Below, one piece after another: positions 33,334-42,854 of a stretch of DNA of 64,000 bases. A model generated the notes under the pieces. The model was not told where the DNA came from, made no database searches, and worked only from the letters and a program-made list of their open reading frames with translations. Origin of the DNA: Flavobacterium pokkalii (GTDB taxonomy: Bacteria > Bacteroidota > Bacteroidia > Flavobacteriales > Flavobacteriaceae); assembly GCF_014596575.1 (NCBI RefSeq), contig NZ_NASZ01000010.1, positions 1-64,000 on the forward strand. The letters are read 5' to 3'. The translations under genes and the position numbers were made by a program. Every line of letters starts with the position of its first letter. Positions within the stretch are counted from its first letter, which is position 1.

Positions 33334-36066
33334 TTAATAAAACAACCAATCTACGGCTTCTTTTTCGTCTTTTCCAATATAACCCACATCACGAGGCTCG
33401 ATCTTTTGGTTGGCATCAATAAAACCTAAAATCAGCACTCTTCCTTTTCCTAAAGTCAGTTGGTTTTCCCCTGCTTTGAATCGGTAGGTATGAATGTTAA
33501 TTCTTGGCAAATCTTTCAAATTGATGGCATTCGCCAAAATTACTTCGGCTTCTCCCATTTCATTTCCAGCCGCATTGGTTTCCAAACTTGGCGGAAACAA
33601 AAATCTTTTCTGATCGGAATTAAAATAACCAACTACCAATTTTACATCCTTGTCATTCTTGAATTTCAGGGTTGTTCCTTCTGTATTTTGCTGGTCTTCC
33701 ACCAATGAAATTCCTTTTAAATTTTTAAGTTCTGGAGCAACTTTTATCAATTCAGAAATATCGGTTCCATAGACTTTTGTACCTTCTTTCACCGCATAGC
33801 TTGCTGCTTTTGGGCTCAACATTGTTACCTGAGCTGTTTTCCAGGCTGGCACGACTTTGGTTTGTATTTTACCATTTTTTGCCTCTTTCAAAAGACTGAT
33901 ATTTCGTTTAAAATTGGCTAATTCTCGTTCGTAATGCGGTAATAATTCCTCCCAGGTTTTGTTGTTTCCATCATCACCACCTATTGGAATTCTACGTTGC
34001 GCCGTTTGCATACTATTGGCATACAAATACGAATCTTTAGTCAACTTCACCAATTCCTCATAATAAGTCAGGGCTTTTTCCAAATGAGGAACGGCCTTGT
34101 CTAAATCGGCGATGTCATTCGAATAACTGTATCTTAAAACCAACATGGCGGCTTTTACTTTTTCAGAAAAACAATTAGCAAAAGCATCATAACAATACAC
34201 ATCATTTTTAAGACGATTGAATTCCTCTTTGTCTTTGGTCACCTTTGGCGCTGCTTTTTCGATGGCTGCTACGGCAATTTTACCATGTTGTACAATTTCG
34301 CTAATCAACTGCGGAGGTATTTCCCCGGAATGAGCTTCATGGTTCCATTCTTTCTTTGCATATTCCTGAAGCAATTCTCCCGGAGGGCCACAAGATTCAT
34401 GAAAGCCCGGATACACACGCCATTTGGCTGGATTCACCAATTGGCTTTCGAACATTCCCAGCAATAAGGTTTGACGGTTTCCTTCGGTAATTCCGAATTT
34501 CCTAAGTGTTTTAGGAGCTATTTCGCCAATTTGCTCATAGGCTTCGAGAATATTTTTTCCGGCTTCGGCATCTACTCCAAATCTTGCTACAAACTGCTTG
34601 TCCCAATAATTGATTTCCTGACTGCGGTCTCTCTGGCTGTCCCAAGCATAACGAGCCCAGGCTTTGTACCAAATCCAGTCGCGATCCATTTCCAGTAATC
34701 GTTCTCCCGTTTTTGTTTTATCGGCAGAGTAAGGCCAGTCCCAATAGGAAGCCTGCGGATATAAATGCAGGGCGTTGGCACCATGAATATTGTGCATGGC
34801 TTTTACTGTTTTCTGGATAAAATCGGGAGAACCATATCTAAAAGGCTCCAGATTGGCCAGAATATGTACATTTTCGATATGAATTGAACCCAGCGAACTC
34901 AATTGTTTGTGCGTTTCTCCCCATGGTCCGCCCGGCGTATAAGTCGTCAAAGATTCACCTGTATATTTGCTCATCGTGTATAAATTTTTATACAAAGGCA
35001 AAGCTTTGGCCATAACAGCAGGCGCATCGGTATCGTGTGAACGCAAAATAATAGGCGGTTCCTGAGTTTTTCCCAAGGCTTTCATTCCGTCCTGAACGCC
35101 TGGAATGATTGTTTGCGTAAACCAATTTACATCATCCTCAACTGTATTCATGGCTTCTCCCAAACAAACCAGCAATCCCACATTTGGATATTTTTCAATA
35201 AAAGCAGTAATTGATTTTCGGGTATAATCGGCAATAACAGGAGTAATAACCCGCTCTCTTTCCTGCGTTTTTAGGTTGTAATGATCTGCAAAAGGTTTGG
35301 AAAGAATAATGTTGTAAAACATCTGAATTACCCAAATTCCTCTTTTATTGGCTTCTTCGGTCAGGAATTTAAAAACTTCTTCGTTTTTCTTAAAATCCTC
35401 ATCGCTAACTTCAACTGCAAAAGGATAATCTTTCAATTTCACCAATGAAGCAAATGGATGTCCGTTCCATAAATACAAGGAATTCATGCGGTTTTCGACC
35501 ATCATATCCAAGTATTTTATCCAAAGGGCCTTGTCGTAAAACCAAGGAAAACTTTTGGGTGTATAAGGGTATTCGTAAACACCACGTCCTTCGAGATAGG
35601 TGGTTTTTTGCATCCCAATGCAGGTGCCTCTCAACACCATTTCGGGGCTGTCCTTTACATTAATTTCAGCTGGTAATTGCCCGCTTTCTTTGATTCTATC
35701 TGCCAATTCTAAAGCGCCGTACAAAGCTCCTGAAGCGTCAAATCCTTCGATAAAAATAAAATTCTTTTGACTGGAGATTTGGAAGCCTTCTTTTTTAGTT
35801 AATTGACTTTCGTCTAAAGTGAACTTGGCTGTATTTTGCTTCCAAAAAGCAGTTCCTTTTTCGCCAATAACGATAACTTTATCTTTTGATTTTTTTGGTG
35901 CTTTATCTGCAAAAATCACATTATATCCTTTTGTTTTTGCCACTTCTGATAGCTTTTCGGTACCAAATGTTGCTCGTGGCGACTGACTATCTCGAACAAT
36001 AGTAAGGTTTTGCGCTGTCGCAATAGAGACACAAAAACTTAAAAAAAGTAAACTTAAATATTTCAT
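33334..36066 (-). CDS. Putative alpha-uronidase-type glycosidase (GH67/GH20b-like architecture)
   Basis: 910 residues. The signal peptide ends SIATAQ. The N-terminal domain (about 20-150) has the GH67-N/GH20b pattern FIEGFDASGALYGALELADR. A TIM barrel (about 155-480) follows with NSLYLWNGHPFA, NVGLLVCLGEAMN and ILANLEPFRYGSPDF. A helical segment (about 500-720) and a C-terminal beta-rich domain close the chain. Such proteins are annotated as alpha-glucuronidase or alpha-galacturonidase relatives. The diagnostic GH115 INDE segment is not seen. Pectic uronic acids would be plausible substrates. The start at 36066 is preferred over an ATG at 36096 because it begins the signal peptide. Confidence 0.6.
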   Translation of the reverse strand: MKYLSLLFLSFCVSIATAQNLTIVRDSQSPRATFGTEKLSEVAKTKGYNVIFADKAPKKSKDKVIVIGEKGTAFWKQNTAKFTLDESQLTKKEGFQISSQKNFIFIEGFDASGALYGALELADRIKESGQLPAEINVKDSPEMVLRGTCIGMQKTTYLEGRGVYEYPYTPKSFPWFYDKALWIKYLDMMVENRMNSLYLWNGHPFASLVKLKDYPFAVEVSDEDFKKNEEVFKFLTEEANKRGIWVIQMFYNIILSKPFADHYNLKTQERERVITPVIADYTRKSITAFIEKYPNVGLLVCLGEAMNTVEDDVNWFTQTIIPGVQDGMKALGKTQEPPIILRSHDTDAPAVMAKALPLYKNLYTMSKYTGESLTTYTPGGPWGETHKQLSSLGSIHIENVHILANLEPFRYGSPDFIQKTVKAMHNIHGANALHLYPQASYWDWPYSADKTKTGERLLEMDRDWIWYKAWARYAWDSQRDRSQEINYWDKQFVARFGVDAEAGKNILEAYEQIGEIAPKTLRKFGITEGNRQTLLLGMFESQLVNPAKWRVYPGFHESCGPPGELLQEYAKKEWNHEAHSGEIPPQLISEIVQHGKIAVAAIEKAAPKVTKDKEEFNRLKNDVYCYDAFANCFSEKVKAAMLVLRYSYSNDIADLDKAVPHLEKALTYYEELVKLTKDSYLYANSMQTAQRRIPIGGDDGNNKTWEELLPHYERELANFKRNISLLKEAKNGKIQTKVVPAWKTAQVTMLSPKAASYAVKEGTKVYGTDISELIKVAPELKNLKGISLVEDQQNTEGTTLKFKNDKDVKLVVGYFNSDQKRFLFPPSLETNAAGNEMGEAEVILANAINLKDLPRINIHTYRFKAGENQLTLGKGRVLILGFIDANQKIEPRDVGYIGKDEKEAVDWLFY

Positions 36067-36106
36067 TCTAATATAATTTCGTTTTAGAAATCTCATCCTG
36101 TCTAGT

Positions 36107-36196
36107 TTGTCATTTCGACGAAGGAGAAATCTCCATACGCAGAATCCACAATACTTAACTCACTTTGTGGAGATCCCTCGTTCCTCGGGATGACAA
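36107..36196. repeat. GTCATTxCGA-family palindromic repeat
   Basis: TTGTCATTTCGACGAAGGAG at the left pairs imperfectly with CCTCGTTCCTCGGGATGACAA at the right (last bases 36176-36196), with inner ATCTCCA/TGGAGAT arms. Confidence 0.85.
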
Positions 36197-36214
36197 AAAT
36201 GAGAAACCATTTTT

Positions 36215-37108
36215 TTAATTCTGAAAAATTTTCTTCAAATAGGCCACATTGGCTCCGTAATTTCTTTTTACATTATGCACGTCTGTAGTGTCGCGGGAAC
36301 GCTCCACAATCAACCAGCCTTTCCAATTCATTTTATCCAAAGCGCTTTTTATTTTTGGCATATTAATAGCTTTGTCATTTTCTAACCAAAACCCATCGGT
36401 ATTGGAAGCGTGGATTTGGGCAATATTCTTTTTTCCTAAAATTTGTAATTCAGATGCAATATCTTTTCCGTTTTCTATAGCATTTGAAAAGTTAAACGAA
36501 CTCTTAATTCGTTTACAGTTTACCTCCTTCAAAAAGGCTTTTTCGGCTGTGGCATCCAAGGTTGTTTCTACAGCAATTACACCACCTACTTTGGCAACTT
36601 GTTTTCCTGCCCAACGCAACCTTTCGATTATAACCGGACGCAATTCAGGAAATTTTTTCAAATCACATTGATTACCTAACGGCAAATAAGCCACTTTTAC
36701 ATTCATGGTTTTCATAGCATCAATACAATCCTGAACCATTAGTTTTACAGTTTGACGCTTTGCAAAAGATTGCCCGTAAAATCCGGACATCGCAATAGAT
36801 GAAATGCCCACATTGAATTCTTTTGCCTTGTCCTTGAATTTCTTTACCTCAACAGGATCAGCTAATTTGCTATCAAAAGTTTCTCGGTTTCCCAATCCGC
36901 CCATGTCGAGTTCGATACCGTCAGCTTTTATTTGACTGGCTAATTCGAACGAACCTAACTTTTGTCTTTTCAGAATCATCCAATCGCATACAGCGACCTT
37001 GTATTTTTGCTTGTTTTTTACTTGTCCAAAAACCAAATTATTAGATGTTCCTGCAATTAGCAGCAACATTATAAAAATTAAGTTTTTATTAAAATTCACT
37101 TTGCTCAT
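36215..37108 (-). CDS. Exported sugar isomerase/epimerase-like TIM-barrel protein
   Basis: 297 residues. An N-terminal signal peptide or anchor (about 8-28, LIFIMLLLIAG...VFGQ) precedes a xylose-isomerase-like (AP endonuclease 2) TIM barrel: IKADGIELDMGGLGN, GISSIAMSGFYGQ, VIAVETTLDA, NIAQIHASNTDGFW, WLIVERSRDT. Glu, His and Asp residues at strand ends could bind a divalent metal as in sugar isomerases. An upstream ATG at 37126 lies inside an intergenic repeat, so 37108 is chosen. Export of such a protein in a PUL suggests epimerisation or hydrolysis of free sugars or keto-sugars in the periplasm; the reaction is unknown. Confidence 0.75.
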   Translation of the reverse strand: MSKVNFNKNLIFIMLLLIAGTSNNLVFGQVKNKQKYKVAVCDWMILKRQKLGSFELASQIKADGIELDMGGLGNRETFDSKLADPVEVKKFKDKAKEFNVGISSIAMSGFYGQSFAKRQTVKLMVQDCIDAMKTMNVKVAYLPLGNQCDLKKFPELRPVIIERLRWAGKQVAKVGGVIAVETTLDATAEKAFLKEVNCKRIKSSFNFSNAIENGKDIASELQILGKKNIAQIHASNTDGFWLENDKAINMPKIKSALDKMNWKGWLIVERSRDTTDVHNVKRNYGANVAYLKKIFQN

Positions 37109-37121
37109 AAATTTTTTTTTT

Positions 37122-37172
37122 ACCATTAAGAAATTAAGCTAATTAAGTTTTTTGCTTAATTTCTCAATGGTT
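37122..37172. repeat. Palindromic intergenic repeat, CCATTAAG family
   Basis: ACCATTAAGAAATTAAGC pairs with GCTTAATTTCTCAATGGT across a short loop; it fills most of the gap between two PUL genes. Confidence 0.75.
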
Positions 37173-37184
37173 CATTTTAAATTC

Positions 37185-38330
37185 TTATTCTTCTTCGGCC
37201 TTAACAGCTGTGACTACTTTTCCTTTTTCACCTGGCCAAATTCCTTTTTTGATTGGCAAAGTGACTAATTTTGACGGATCGATTTTTACATATTTCAAAC
37301 GTTCTCTTCTCCAAGTATAAACGATATGAACCATGCCATCTTTACTCTGGATTACAGAAGGATAAGAATACTGGCTGATTTTTGAATCTTCCAAAACCAA
37401 AGCAGCATTCCAGTGGATTCCGTCTTTTGAAATCGAAACATTTAAAGGGGTTCTAGGTCCTTTGGCTTCTGTTCCAGGAGGTAAAACGTGGTTATACACC
37501 AATAAATGTCTACCATCTTGCAAAGTCACCGCATCGGTTCCGGAATTATTATTTGGCATGTCTAACAATTCTAAATCCGACCAGGTTTTTCCATTATCCT
37601 TAGAAAAAGTGCTGAACAAAGCTCTGTTTCTGGTTCTTCCAATTGCCTGAATGCTACCGTCTTTGTGGAACAAAATACTTGGCTGTATGGCGTTAATTTT
37701 TTGTTTCCCTCTTGGCAAAGTATCGCCCATCACCCATGTTTTTCCAAAATCTGGAGTCGATTCCATGCGTAATCTCCAACCATCGCCTTCAATACTTGAC
37801 GGTAGTAACAAAGTTCCGTTACTCAACAATACCGGTTTGTTCTTGATTGGCCCTAAAAATCCTTCCGGTAATTTTTCGGCTTCCGACCAGGTTTTTCCAC
37901 CATCCTTAGATCTTCTTAGCATTCCCCACCACTCGGAAGGTTTTGGTCCAATTTTGTAAAACAACATCAAATCGCCACCCGGAATTTGATACAAAACCGG
38001 ATTCCATGTTGGCAATCTTGGGCCTTCTTTCATCACCCCATCAGCAACCTGAATTCCTTCTGTCCATTTATCAGTTCCTTTTGGTTTTCGAGCCACATAA
38101 ATACAAACATCCGGATGTCTTTCGTGAGTTCCACCAAACCAGGAAGCCACTAAGTCACCATTGGTAGCTTCTACAATAGTTACGGCATGACAAGAAGGAT
38201 AAGGGGCTTTGTCATAAATAAATTCATCTACCAAAATCCCTTCTTTCCAGGTTTTATTTTTCAAAGCAGAGCTGCAACTCCCTAATGTTATCAATCCGAA
38301 AAGCAATAATGCTATTTTTAATCCTCTCAT
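37185..38330 (-). CDS. Sialidase-fold (Asp-box/BNR) lipoprotein
   Basis: 381 residues. The lipoprotein signal ends TLGSC. The six-bladed beta-propeller shows four Asp-box-like turns: RSKDGGKTW, STPDFGKTW, FSKDNGKTW and ISKDGIHW. The start DKAPYPSCHAVTIVEA and SWFGGTHERHPD are typical of COG4692-type predicted neuraminidases in Bacteroidota polysaccharide loci. True sialic acid is not expected in pectin. A keto-deoxy sugar (Kdo or Dha of RG-II), or a rhamnosyl or uronosyl linkage, is a more likely target. Family assignment remains open. Confidence 0.75.
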   Translation of the reverse strand: MRGLKIALLLFGLITLGSCSSALKNKTWKEGILVDEFIYDKAPYPSCHAVTIVEATNGDLVASWFGGTHERHPDVCIYVARKPKGTDKWTEGIQVADGVMKEGPRLPTWNPVLYQIPGGDLMLFYKIGPKPSEWWGMLRRSKDGGKTWSEAEKLPEGFLGPIKNKPVLLSNGTLLLPSSIEGDGWRLRMESTPDFGKTWVMGDTLPRGKQKINAIQPSILFHKDGSIQAIGRTRNRALFSTFSKDNGKTWSDLELLDMPNNNSGTDAVTLQDGRHLLVYNHVLPPGTEAKGPRTPLNVSISKDGIHWNAALVLEDSKISQYSYPSVIQSKDGMVHIVYTWRRERLKYVKIDPSKLVTLPIKKGIWPGEKGKVVTAVKAEEE

Positions 38331-38355
38331 TTTATTTGTTATTTATTATTGTAAT

Positions 38356-41109
38356 TTATTTTAAGTTTATGGTATAAACCCCTGATGGTAAGCTTAAAAC
38401 TTGCTGGTTTCCTTCCGTTTTATGTTCAATTCCTGTTTTTTCTAATTTTCCTTTATTTACAGTAATTTTTTTCGAATCAGTTGTTGGTAAATAAACCAAA
38501 GCCGAAGTATTGGCAGGAATGCTAATAGTCCAATTCAGCCCTTTTTTGTCTTTCTTCCAATTGCTTTTTATCAGTCCGTGAATGGATTCATAAGAAGCAT
38601 TTACAAAAGTGAGTCCGGCATTGAAATCGGGTTTCATAATGATTTGTTTAAAGCCCGGCATTTCAGGATTGCTCTTGATTCCCGCCATATTTTCATAATA
38701 CCAAATCATTAAATCACCTAAAAGCATCACGTGATTTTGAGAATTCATCGTGGGGTCGGCTGTGTTTCCGTTCCATAATTCCCAAATGGTTGTCGCTCCA
38801 TTTTCGACCATATAACCCCAACTTGGATAGGTTTTATTGGAAGCTAATTTATAAGCCAAATCCCCTCTTCCAAAATTGGTTAGCGTTCGCATCAAAAATT
38901 GTGTTCCGATAACTCCCGTGCTGATATGACCGTTTTTAGTCACCTCTACTTCGTGCACCATGTTCTGGAATACTTTCTCTTTCTGATTTTCAGGAACCAT
39001 CCTAAAAGCCAAAGGCAAAACATTCGCTGTTACGGTATTGTTAGCGTAACTGTTTGTAGCTGTATTCAAATATTTGGCATTGAATGCTTTTTTAATTCTT
39101 GTAGTTAAATCATCATAATGTGCAATATCAGATTCTGCTTTGGCAATGACTGCAAACTTTTTCATGATGTTTAATAACTGGTAATAAAACGCACTTGATA
39201 AAACTTCACCATCCGTTAAACGGGCAGGATCTTTAGAACGAATCAACTCTAAGGATTCCGGTGGAACACACCAATCTCCATATTTATCTTTGTTCATCAA
39301 ATCGTTTTTCAGATAATTTTCTTCCATATACGTCATCCACTTTTTCATCGACGGATATTGTTTTTTAATTACTTCAGCATCTGCAAATTGCTGATACAAC
39401 ATATCCGCAACGGTAATATAAGTGCCCGGCCAGGTTACATTATCTCCATAATAGCGCCAGAATGCCGGCGCTACATCTGGCAATCCACCGTCCTGAGTTT
39501 GGGAATATTTGATATCGTCGAGCCATTTGGCATACAAAGTCTGATTATCGAATAAAAAACTTTCACCATAAGCACCTGTTGTTCTATCACCCAACCAAGG
39601 TTGGCGCTCGTTTCGCTGTGGGCAATCGATAGGCATTCCTTTGTAGTTTCCGCTGATTCCCCACCAGGCATTTTTAAAAATCTGGTTCATCGTTGCATCC
39701 GAAGATTCGAAAGTTCCTGTTGTATTAATGTCGTCATATACCACTTTCCCAATGAAATTATCCAAAGTTGGCTTGGTCGGGAAACCTGAAATTTCTACAA
39801 AACGGAAACCGTGAAATACAAATCGTGGTTCCCAGATTTCTTCTCCTCCGCCTTTTAGTGTATAAACATCGGTAGTTTTCGCATCACGCAAATTGGCAAT
39901 GTACAGCGACCCATCTTCCTGTAAGGATTCGGCGAATTTCATTGTGATTTGGTCACCAGATTTTCCTTTTACTTTCAATTGCAACCAGCCCACCATATTC
40001 TGACCCATGTCTAAGATGTAAGTTCCTCTTGGAGTCGCTTTGATAGAAATGGGTTTTACCTCACCCATTATTTTCATATTCGGCGTCATCTGGGCTTCAT
40101 AAAAACCGCCCGGTTCCTGGACATATCTGGCATTTATCCAAGTAGAATCATCAAAATTAGTTGTGTTCCACCCTTTCATTTCCTTACGGGCATCGTATTC
40201 TTCACCATCATATTCGTTGTTTGCCAAAATTGGTCCATCGGTAGTCAACCTCCAGCTATCGTCAGTTCGAATTATTTCGTTAGTACCATCGGCATATTCA
40301 ACAAACAATTGCAAAGCCATTTTTGGAAAACCAAAAGATTTTATTTTATAGGGTTTGTAATCCTGACGCATCGCAAAAAAACGTCCGTTTCCTAAAATAG
40401 TCCCCAGCATGTTTTTACCTTCTTTCAATTGCGCAGTCACATCAAAAACATTGTATTTTACATTTTTGGTATAATCTGTTGGAACGGGAGCTAGGACCTG
40501 ATTACCAATTTTATTTCCGTTGATGTACAGCTCATACAAGCCCATACCCATAATATAAACCTTGGCGCTTTTAACTTGTTTTTTCAAATCAATTCCTTTT
40601 CGCAAATAACGGGCTGAAAGTCTGGAATACTGAGAAACACTATCGTCTTTGGATAATTTTTCATACCCAATCCATCGTGTCGATTTCCAGTCGGCATAGG
40701 TCAAAATCCCGATGCTGAAATGTGCCTTTTCATCCGATTTAATTTCGCCTTTATTAGTCCAAACAATTACTTTCCAAAAAGCATTTTGTCGGTCACCCAA
40801 CTTTTTTCCTTTATAAACGATATTGACTGATTCGTTACTACTTACTTTTCCGCTATCCCATAAATCGGCTTTATTGGCATTCAAATTTTCTACAGTCGAA
40901 GCCACCAATACTTGATAAGCGGTTTGTTTCACATCATTCACATCCGACTTTATCTGCCAACTCAATCTTGGCTTGATTACGTCAATTCCTTCCGGATTGT
41001 TTAGCATTTCGCATTGCAGATTCACAACACTAATTTTTGTTTGGGCTTGCGCCAAAGAAAAACATAGTGATGCAAAGAGAATGAATGTATGTAGAATTAT
41101 TTTTTTCAT
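38356..41109 (-). CDS. GH78 alpha-L-rhamnosidase
   Basis: 917 residues. The signal peptide ends LAQAQ. Family layout is complete: an N-terminal fibronectin-like domain (about 25-135), two beta-sandwich domains (about 150-450) with GMGLYELYINGNKIG, an (alpha/alpha)6 catalytic barrel (about 460-820) and a C-terminal beta-sandwich. Catalytic-site segments DCPQRNERQPWLGDR (general acid region) and ATTIWELWNG (base Glu) are present. The enzyme inverts and removes terminal alpha-L-rhamnose, probably from rhamnogalacturonan. A second GH78 lies 5.9 kb upstream in the same locus. Confidence 0.93.
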   Translation of the reverse strand: MKKIILHTFILFASLCFSLAQAQTKISVVNLQCEMLNNPEGIDVIKPRLSWQIKSDVNDVKQTAYQVLVASTVENLNANKADLWDSGKVSSNESVNIVYKGKKLGDRQNAFWKVIVWTNKGEIKSDEKAHFSIGILTYADWKSTRWIGYEKLSKDDSVSQYSRLSARYLRKGIDLKKQVKSAKVYIMGMGLYELYINGNKIGNQVLAPVPTDYTKNVKYNVFDVTAQLKEGKNMLGTILGNGRFFAMRQDYKPYKIKSFGFPKMALQLFVEYADGTNEIIRTDDSWRLTTDGPILANNEYDGEEYDARKEMKGWNTTNFDDSTWINARYVQEPGGFYEAQMTPNMKIMGEVKPISIKATPRGTYILDMGQNMVGWLQLKVKGKSGDQITMKFAESLQEDGSLYIANLRDAKTTDVYTLKGGGEEIWEPRFVFHGFRFVEISGFPTKPTLDNFIGKVVYDDINTTGTFESSDATMNQIFKNAWWGISGNYKGMPIDCPQRNERQPWLGDRTTGAYGESFLFDNQTLYAKWLDDIKYSQTQDGGLPDVAPAFWRYYGDNVTWPGTYITVADMLYQQFADAEVIKKQYPSMKKWMTYMEENYLKNDLMNKDKYGDWCVPPESLELIRSKDPARLTDGEVLSSAFYYQLLNIMKKFAVIAKAESDIAHYDDLTTRIKKAFNAKYLNTATNSYANNTVTANVLPLAFRMVPENQKEKVFQNMVHEVEVTKNGHISTGVIGTQFLMRTLTNFGRGDLAYKLASNKTYPSWGYMVENGATTIWELWNGNTADPTMNSQNHVMLLGDLMIWYYENMAGIKSNPEMPGFKQIIMKPDFNAGLTFVNASYESIHGLIKSNWKKDKKGLNWTISIPANTSALVYLPTTDSKKITVNKGKLEKTGIEHKTEGNQQVLSLPSGVYTINLK

Positions 41110-41134
41110 AAATTTTATTTTTTTGCTCTCATTT

Positions 41135-41236
41135 TTGTCATCCCGACGAAGGAGGGATCTCCAAATGAAACGCCTTAAAATAGACCAATCTTTGTCGATT
41201 CAGCTTACTGAGATTCCTCCTTCGTCGGAATGACAA
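41135..41236. repeat. GTCATTxCGA-family palindromic repeat
   Basis: TTGTCATCCCGACGAAGGAG pairs with CTCCTTCGTCGGAATGACAA (41217-41236) with a long loop between. Confidence 0.85.
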
Positions 41237-41254
41237 GCCGAACGTAAATTCTTT

Positions 41255-42820
41255 TTATTCCGCCACTAATCTCTCCAACTTCTCCGAAACGGCGATTTCT
41301 TTTCCATTTTTGAAAATTCTAAACCCTTTTCCTTTACCATATTTCTCCCCTGTTTTGTCCCAAAGAATCGTAATGATATTTCCGTGATACAATACATTAT
41401 CTAAACAAAACCAATCCCATTTTTCCTGCGGAATCAACGGATTCACTTCAATTTTATCATCAGCTCTTGGACGTAAACCAACTAATCCCGTAATCATCAA
41501 ATCATTGAAAGTAGAGTGATTGTAATAACGGCTGCGTTCTCTGTCTCCCATTAACCAATAACCCGTTGTTTCGTCCAGATATTCCCCAATATAAGGTCTG
41601 CCACGATAATATTGTGATTCCACGTACAAATTCATCTGTTTGAAATAATCATTTGCATCTACTACTTTTTGCTCATAATCATTTAGCAAATTAGCCATAG
41701 CGGTTAGCGTTTGCGATGTGGCAAAAGGCCAGATAGCACCATCCCACTCACAAGTTCCGGTTCCGTGCGATCTGAAACGCGGACTTCTTCGCTCGGCCGT
41801 TGTCAACCCAAAAGGCGCCGAAAATCCTTTTTCGTCCTTAATTTGTTCCCAGGCTTTCTCAAAACCTTTGTCTTTCTGTGGCAGATTAAAATACCAAGGA
41901 ATAAAACCAATGGCTTCTCTTACCTGTGCCAAAGTATCTTTCTCGGTAAAGGTTTCAAAGAAATCCGATTTAGGATTCCATAATTTTGTTTCAATCAACT
42001 CTTGCAAATACCCGGCTTTTGCTTCGAATTTTTCTTCCAAAGCCTTATCCCCTTTCATCGCAGCCATTTTAGCAATTGCTATAGCATTTCCATACATGTA
42101 GCTGTTGATTGTTGGACGTGCATTTTGTACACGACGACCACCACTCAAAGACTCTTCCATTCCGTCCTTTACATCATGTTGCCAAAACAAACCATCTTTG
42201 CGCTGACGGTCTTTTTCCCAAACGGCATAATCCGTCACCATATCCGGCATCATATCCAATAAGAATTTTTCATCCTTATTTACCAAATAACGATTGTACA
42301 AAGCACTGGCAGTCCAACTGCTAAATTTATACAATTTGTTCATTGGTTTTCCCTCATTGCCACGGTACCATAAATGTATATCCTGCTCAATGTATTTTGG
42401 GTCGTGAACCCATCTAAATTCGTTAATATGATGTCCTAAAGCACAAGCAATCATATTGTATTTATCGGCATAGGAACGATCCACCAAAAACTCCGTAATA
42501 GCATAACCTTGAGGGGTATTTTTGATATGTTTACGTGCTGTCCACCAACGGAAATAATAGATTTCCTCAAAATTCTGCTGCGGACATTCGAACAACGGAA
42601 TGTTCTTTTCCATCCAAGTCCACGCACTGTCATTCGGAATGGCAAACTTTAGGTTTTCATCCTCCATGTGGTTAAAATAATCAACATAATGTTTGAAGTT
42701 TTCTTTTTGTAAAACAACTCCTTTAGCTGTTTTTCCACTTGTTCCCACTGATTTACAACTACTGAAAGCAACTATCAGAATTGTAAAAGCGATTATTTTG
42801 TATTTAAAATTTGTCAACAT
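41255..42820 (-). CDS. (alpha/alpha)6-barrel glycosidase lipoprotein (MGH1/GH63-like, family unassigned)
   Basis: 521 residues. The lipoprotein signal ends AFSSC. The rest is helix-rich with conserved aromatic/acidic segments of clan GH-G type barrels: YYFRWWTARKHI, GHHINEFRWVHDP, CEWDGAIWPFATSQTL, GYWLMGDRERSRYYNHSTFND and GLVGLRPRADDKIEVNPLIP. Several Asp/Glu residues (for example in EWDGAIW) may be catalytic. Similarity is to mannosylglycerate-hydrolase/GH63-like domains, but the pectin setting argues for a different sugar; a beta-L-arabinofuranosidase-type activity on RG-II is one possibility. The family cannot be assigned by eye. Confidence 0.65.
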   Translation of the reverse strand: MLTNFKYKIIAFTILIVAFSSCKSVGTSGKTAKGVVLQKENFKHYVDYFNHMEDENLKFAIPNDSAWTWMEKNIPLFECPQQNFEEIYYFRWWTARKHIKNTPQGYAITEFLVDRSYADKYNMIACALGHHINEFRWVHDPKYIEQDIHLWYRGNEGKPMNKLYKFSSWTASALYNRYLVNKDEKFLLDMMPDMVTDYAVWEKDRQRKDGLFWQHDVKDGMEESLSGGRRVQNARPTINSYMYGNAIAIAKMAAMKGDKALEEKFEAKAGYLQELIETKLWNPKSDFFETFTEKDTLAQVREAIGFIPWYFNLPQKDKGFEKAWEQIKDEKGFSAPFGLTTAERRSPRFRSHGTGTCEWDGAIWPFATSQTLTAMANLLNDYEQKVVDANDYFKQMNLYVESQYYRGRPYIGEYLDETTGYWLMGDRERSRYYNHSTFNDLMITGLVGLRPRADDKIEVNPLIPQEKWDWFCLDNVLYHGNIITILWDKTGEKYGKGKGFRIFKNGKEIAVSEKLERLVAE

Positions 42821-42854
42821 TTCAATTTAATTTGTTTTTTAATTCAGTTTGTTT

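Noticed and set aside
33334..36066. GH115 alpha-glucuronidase
   Set aside because: The diagnostic GH115 segment (an INDE motif early in the barrel) is missing; the N-terminal and barrel patterns fit GH67/GH20b-like proteins better.
36097..37126. ATG at 37126 as start of the isomerase-like gene
   Set aside because: That codon is part of the CCATTAAG repeat; the ATG at 37108 gives a normal signal peptide.
37185..38330. True sialidase acting on sialic acid
   Set aside because: Asp boxes give only the fold. The pectin setting lacks sialic acid metabolism genes, so the substrate was left open.
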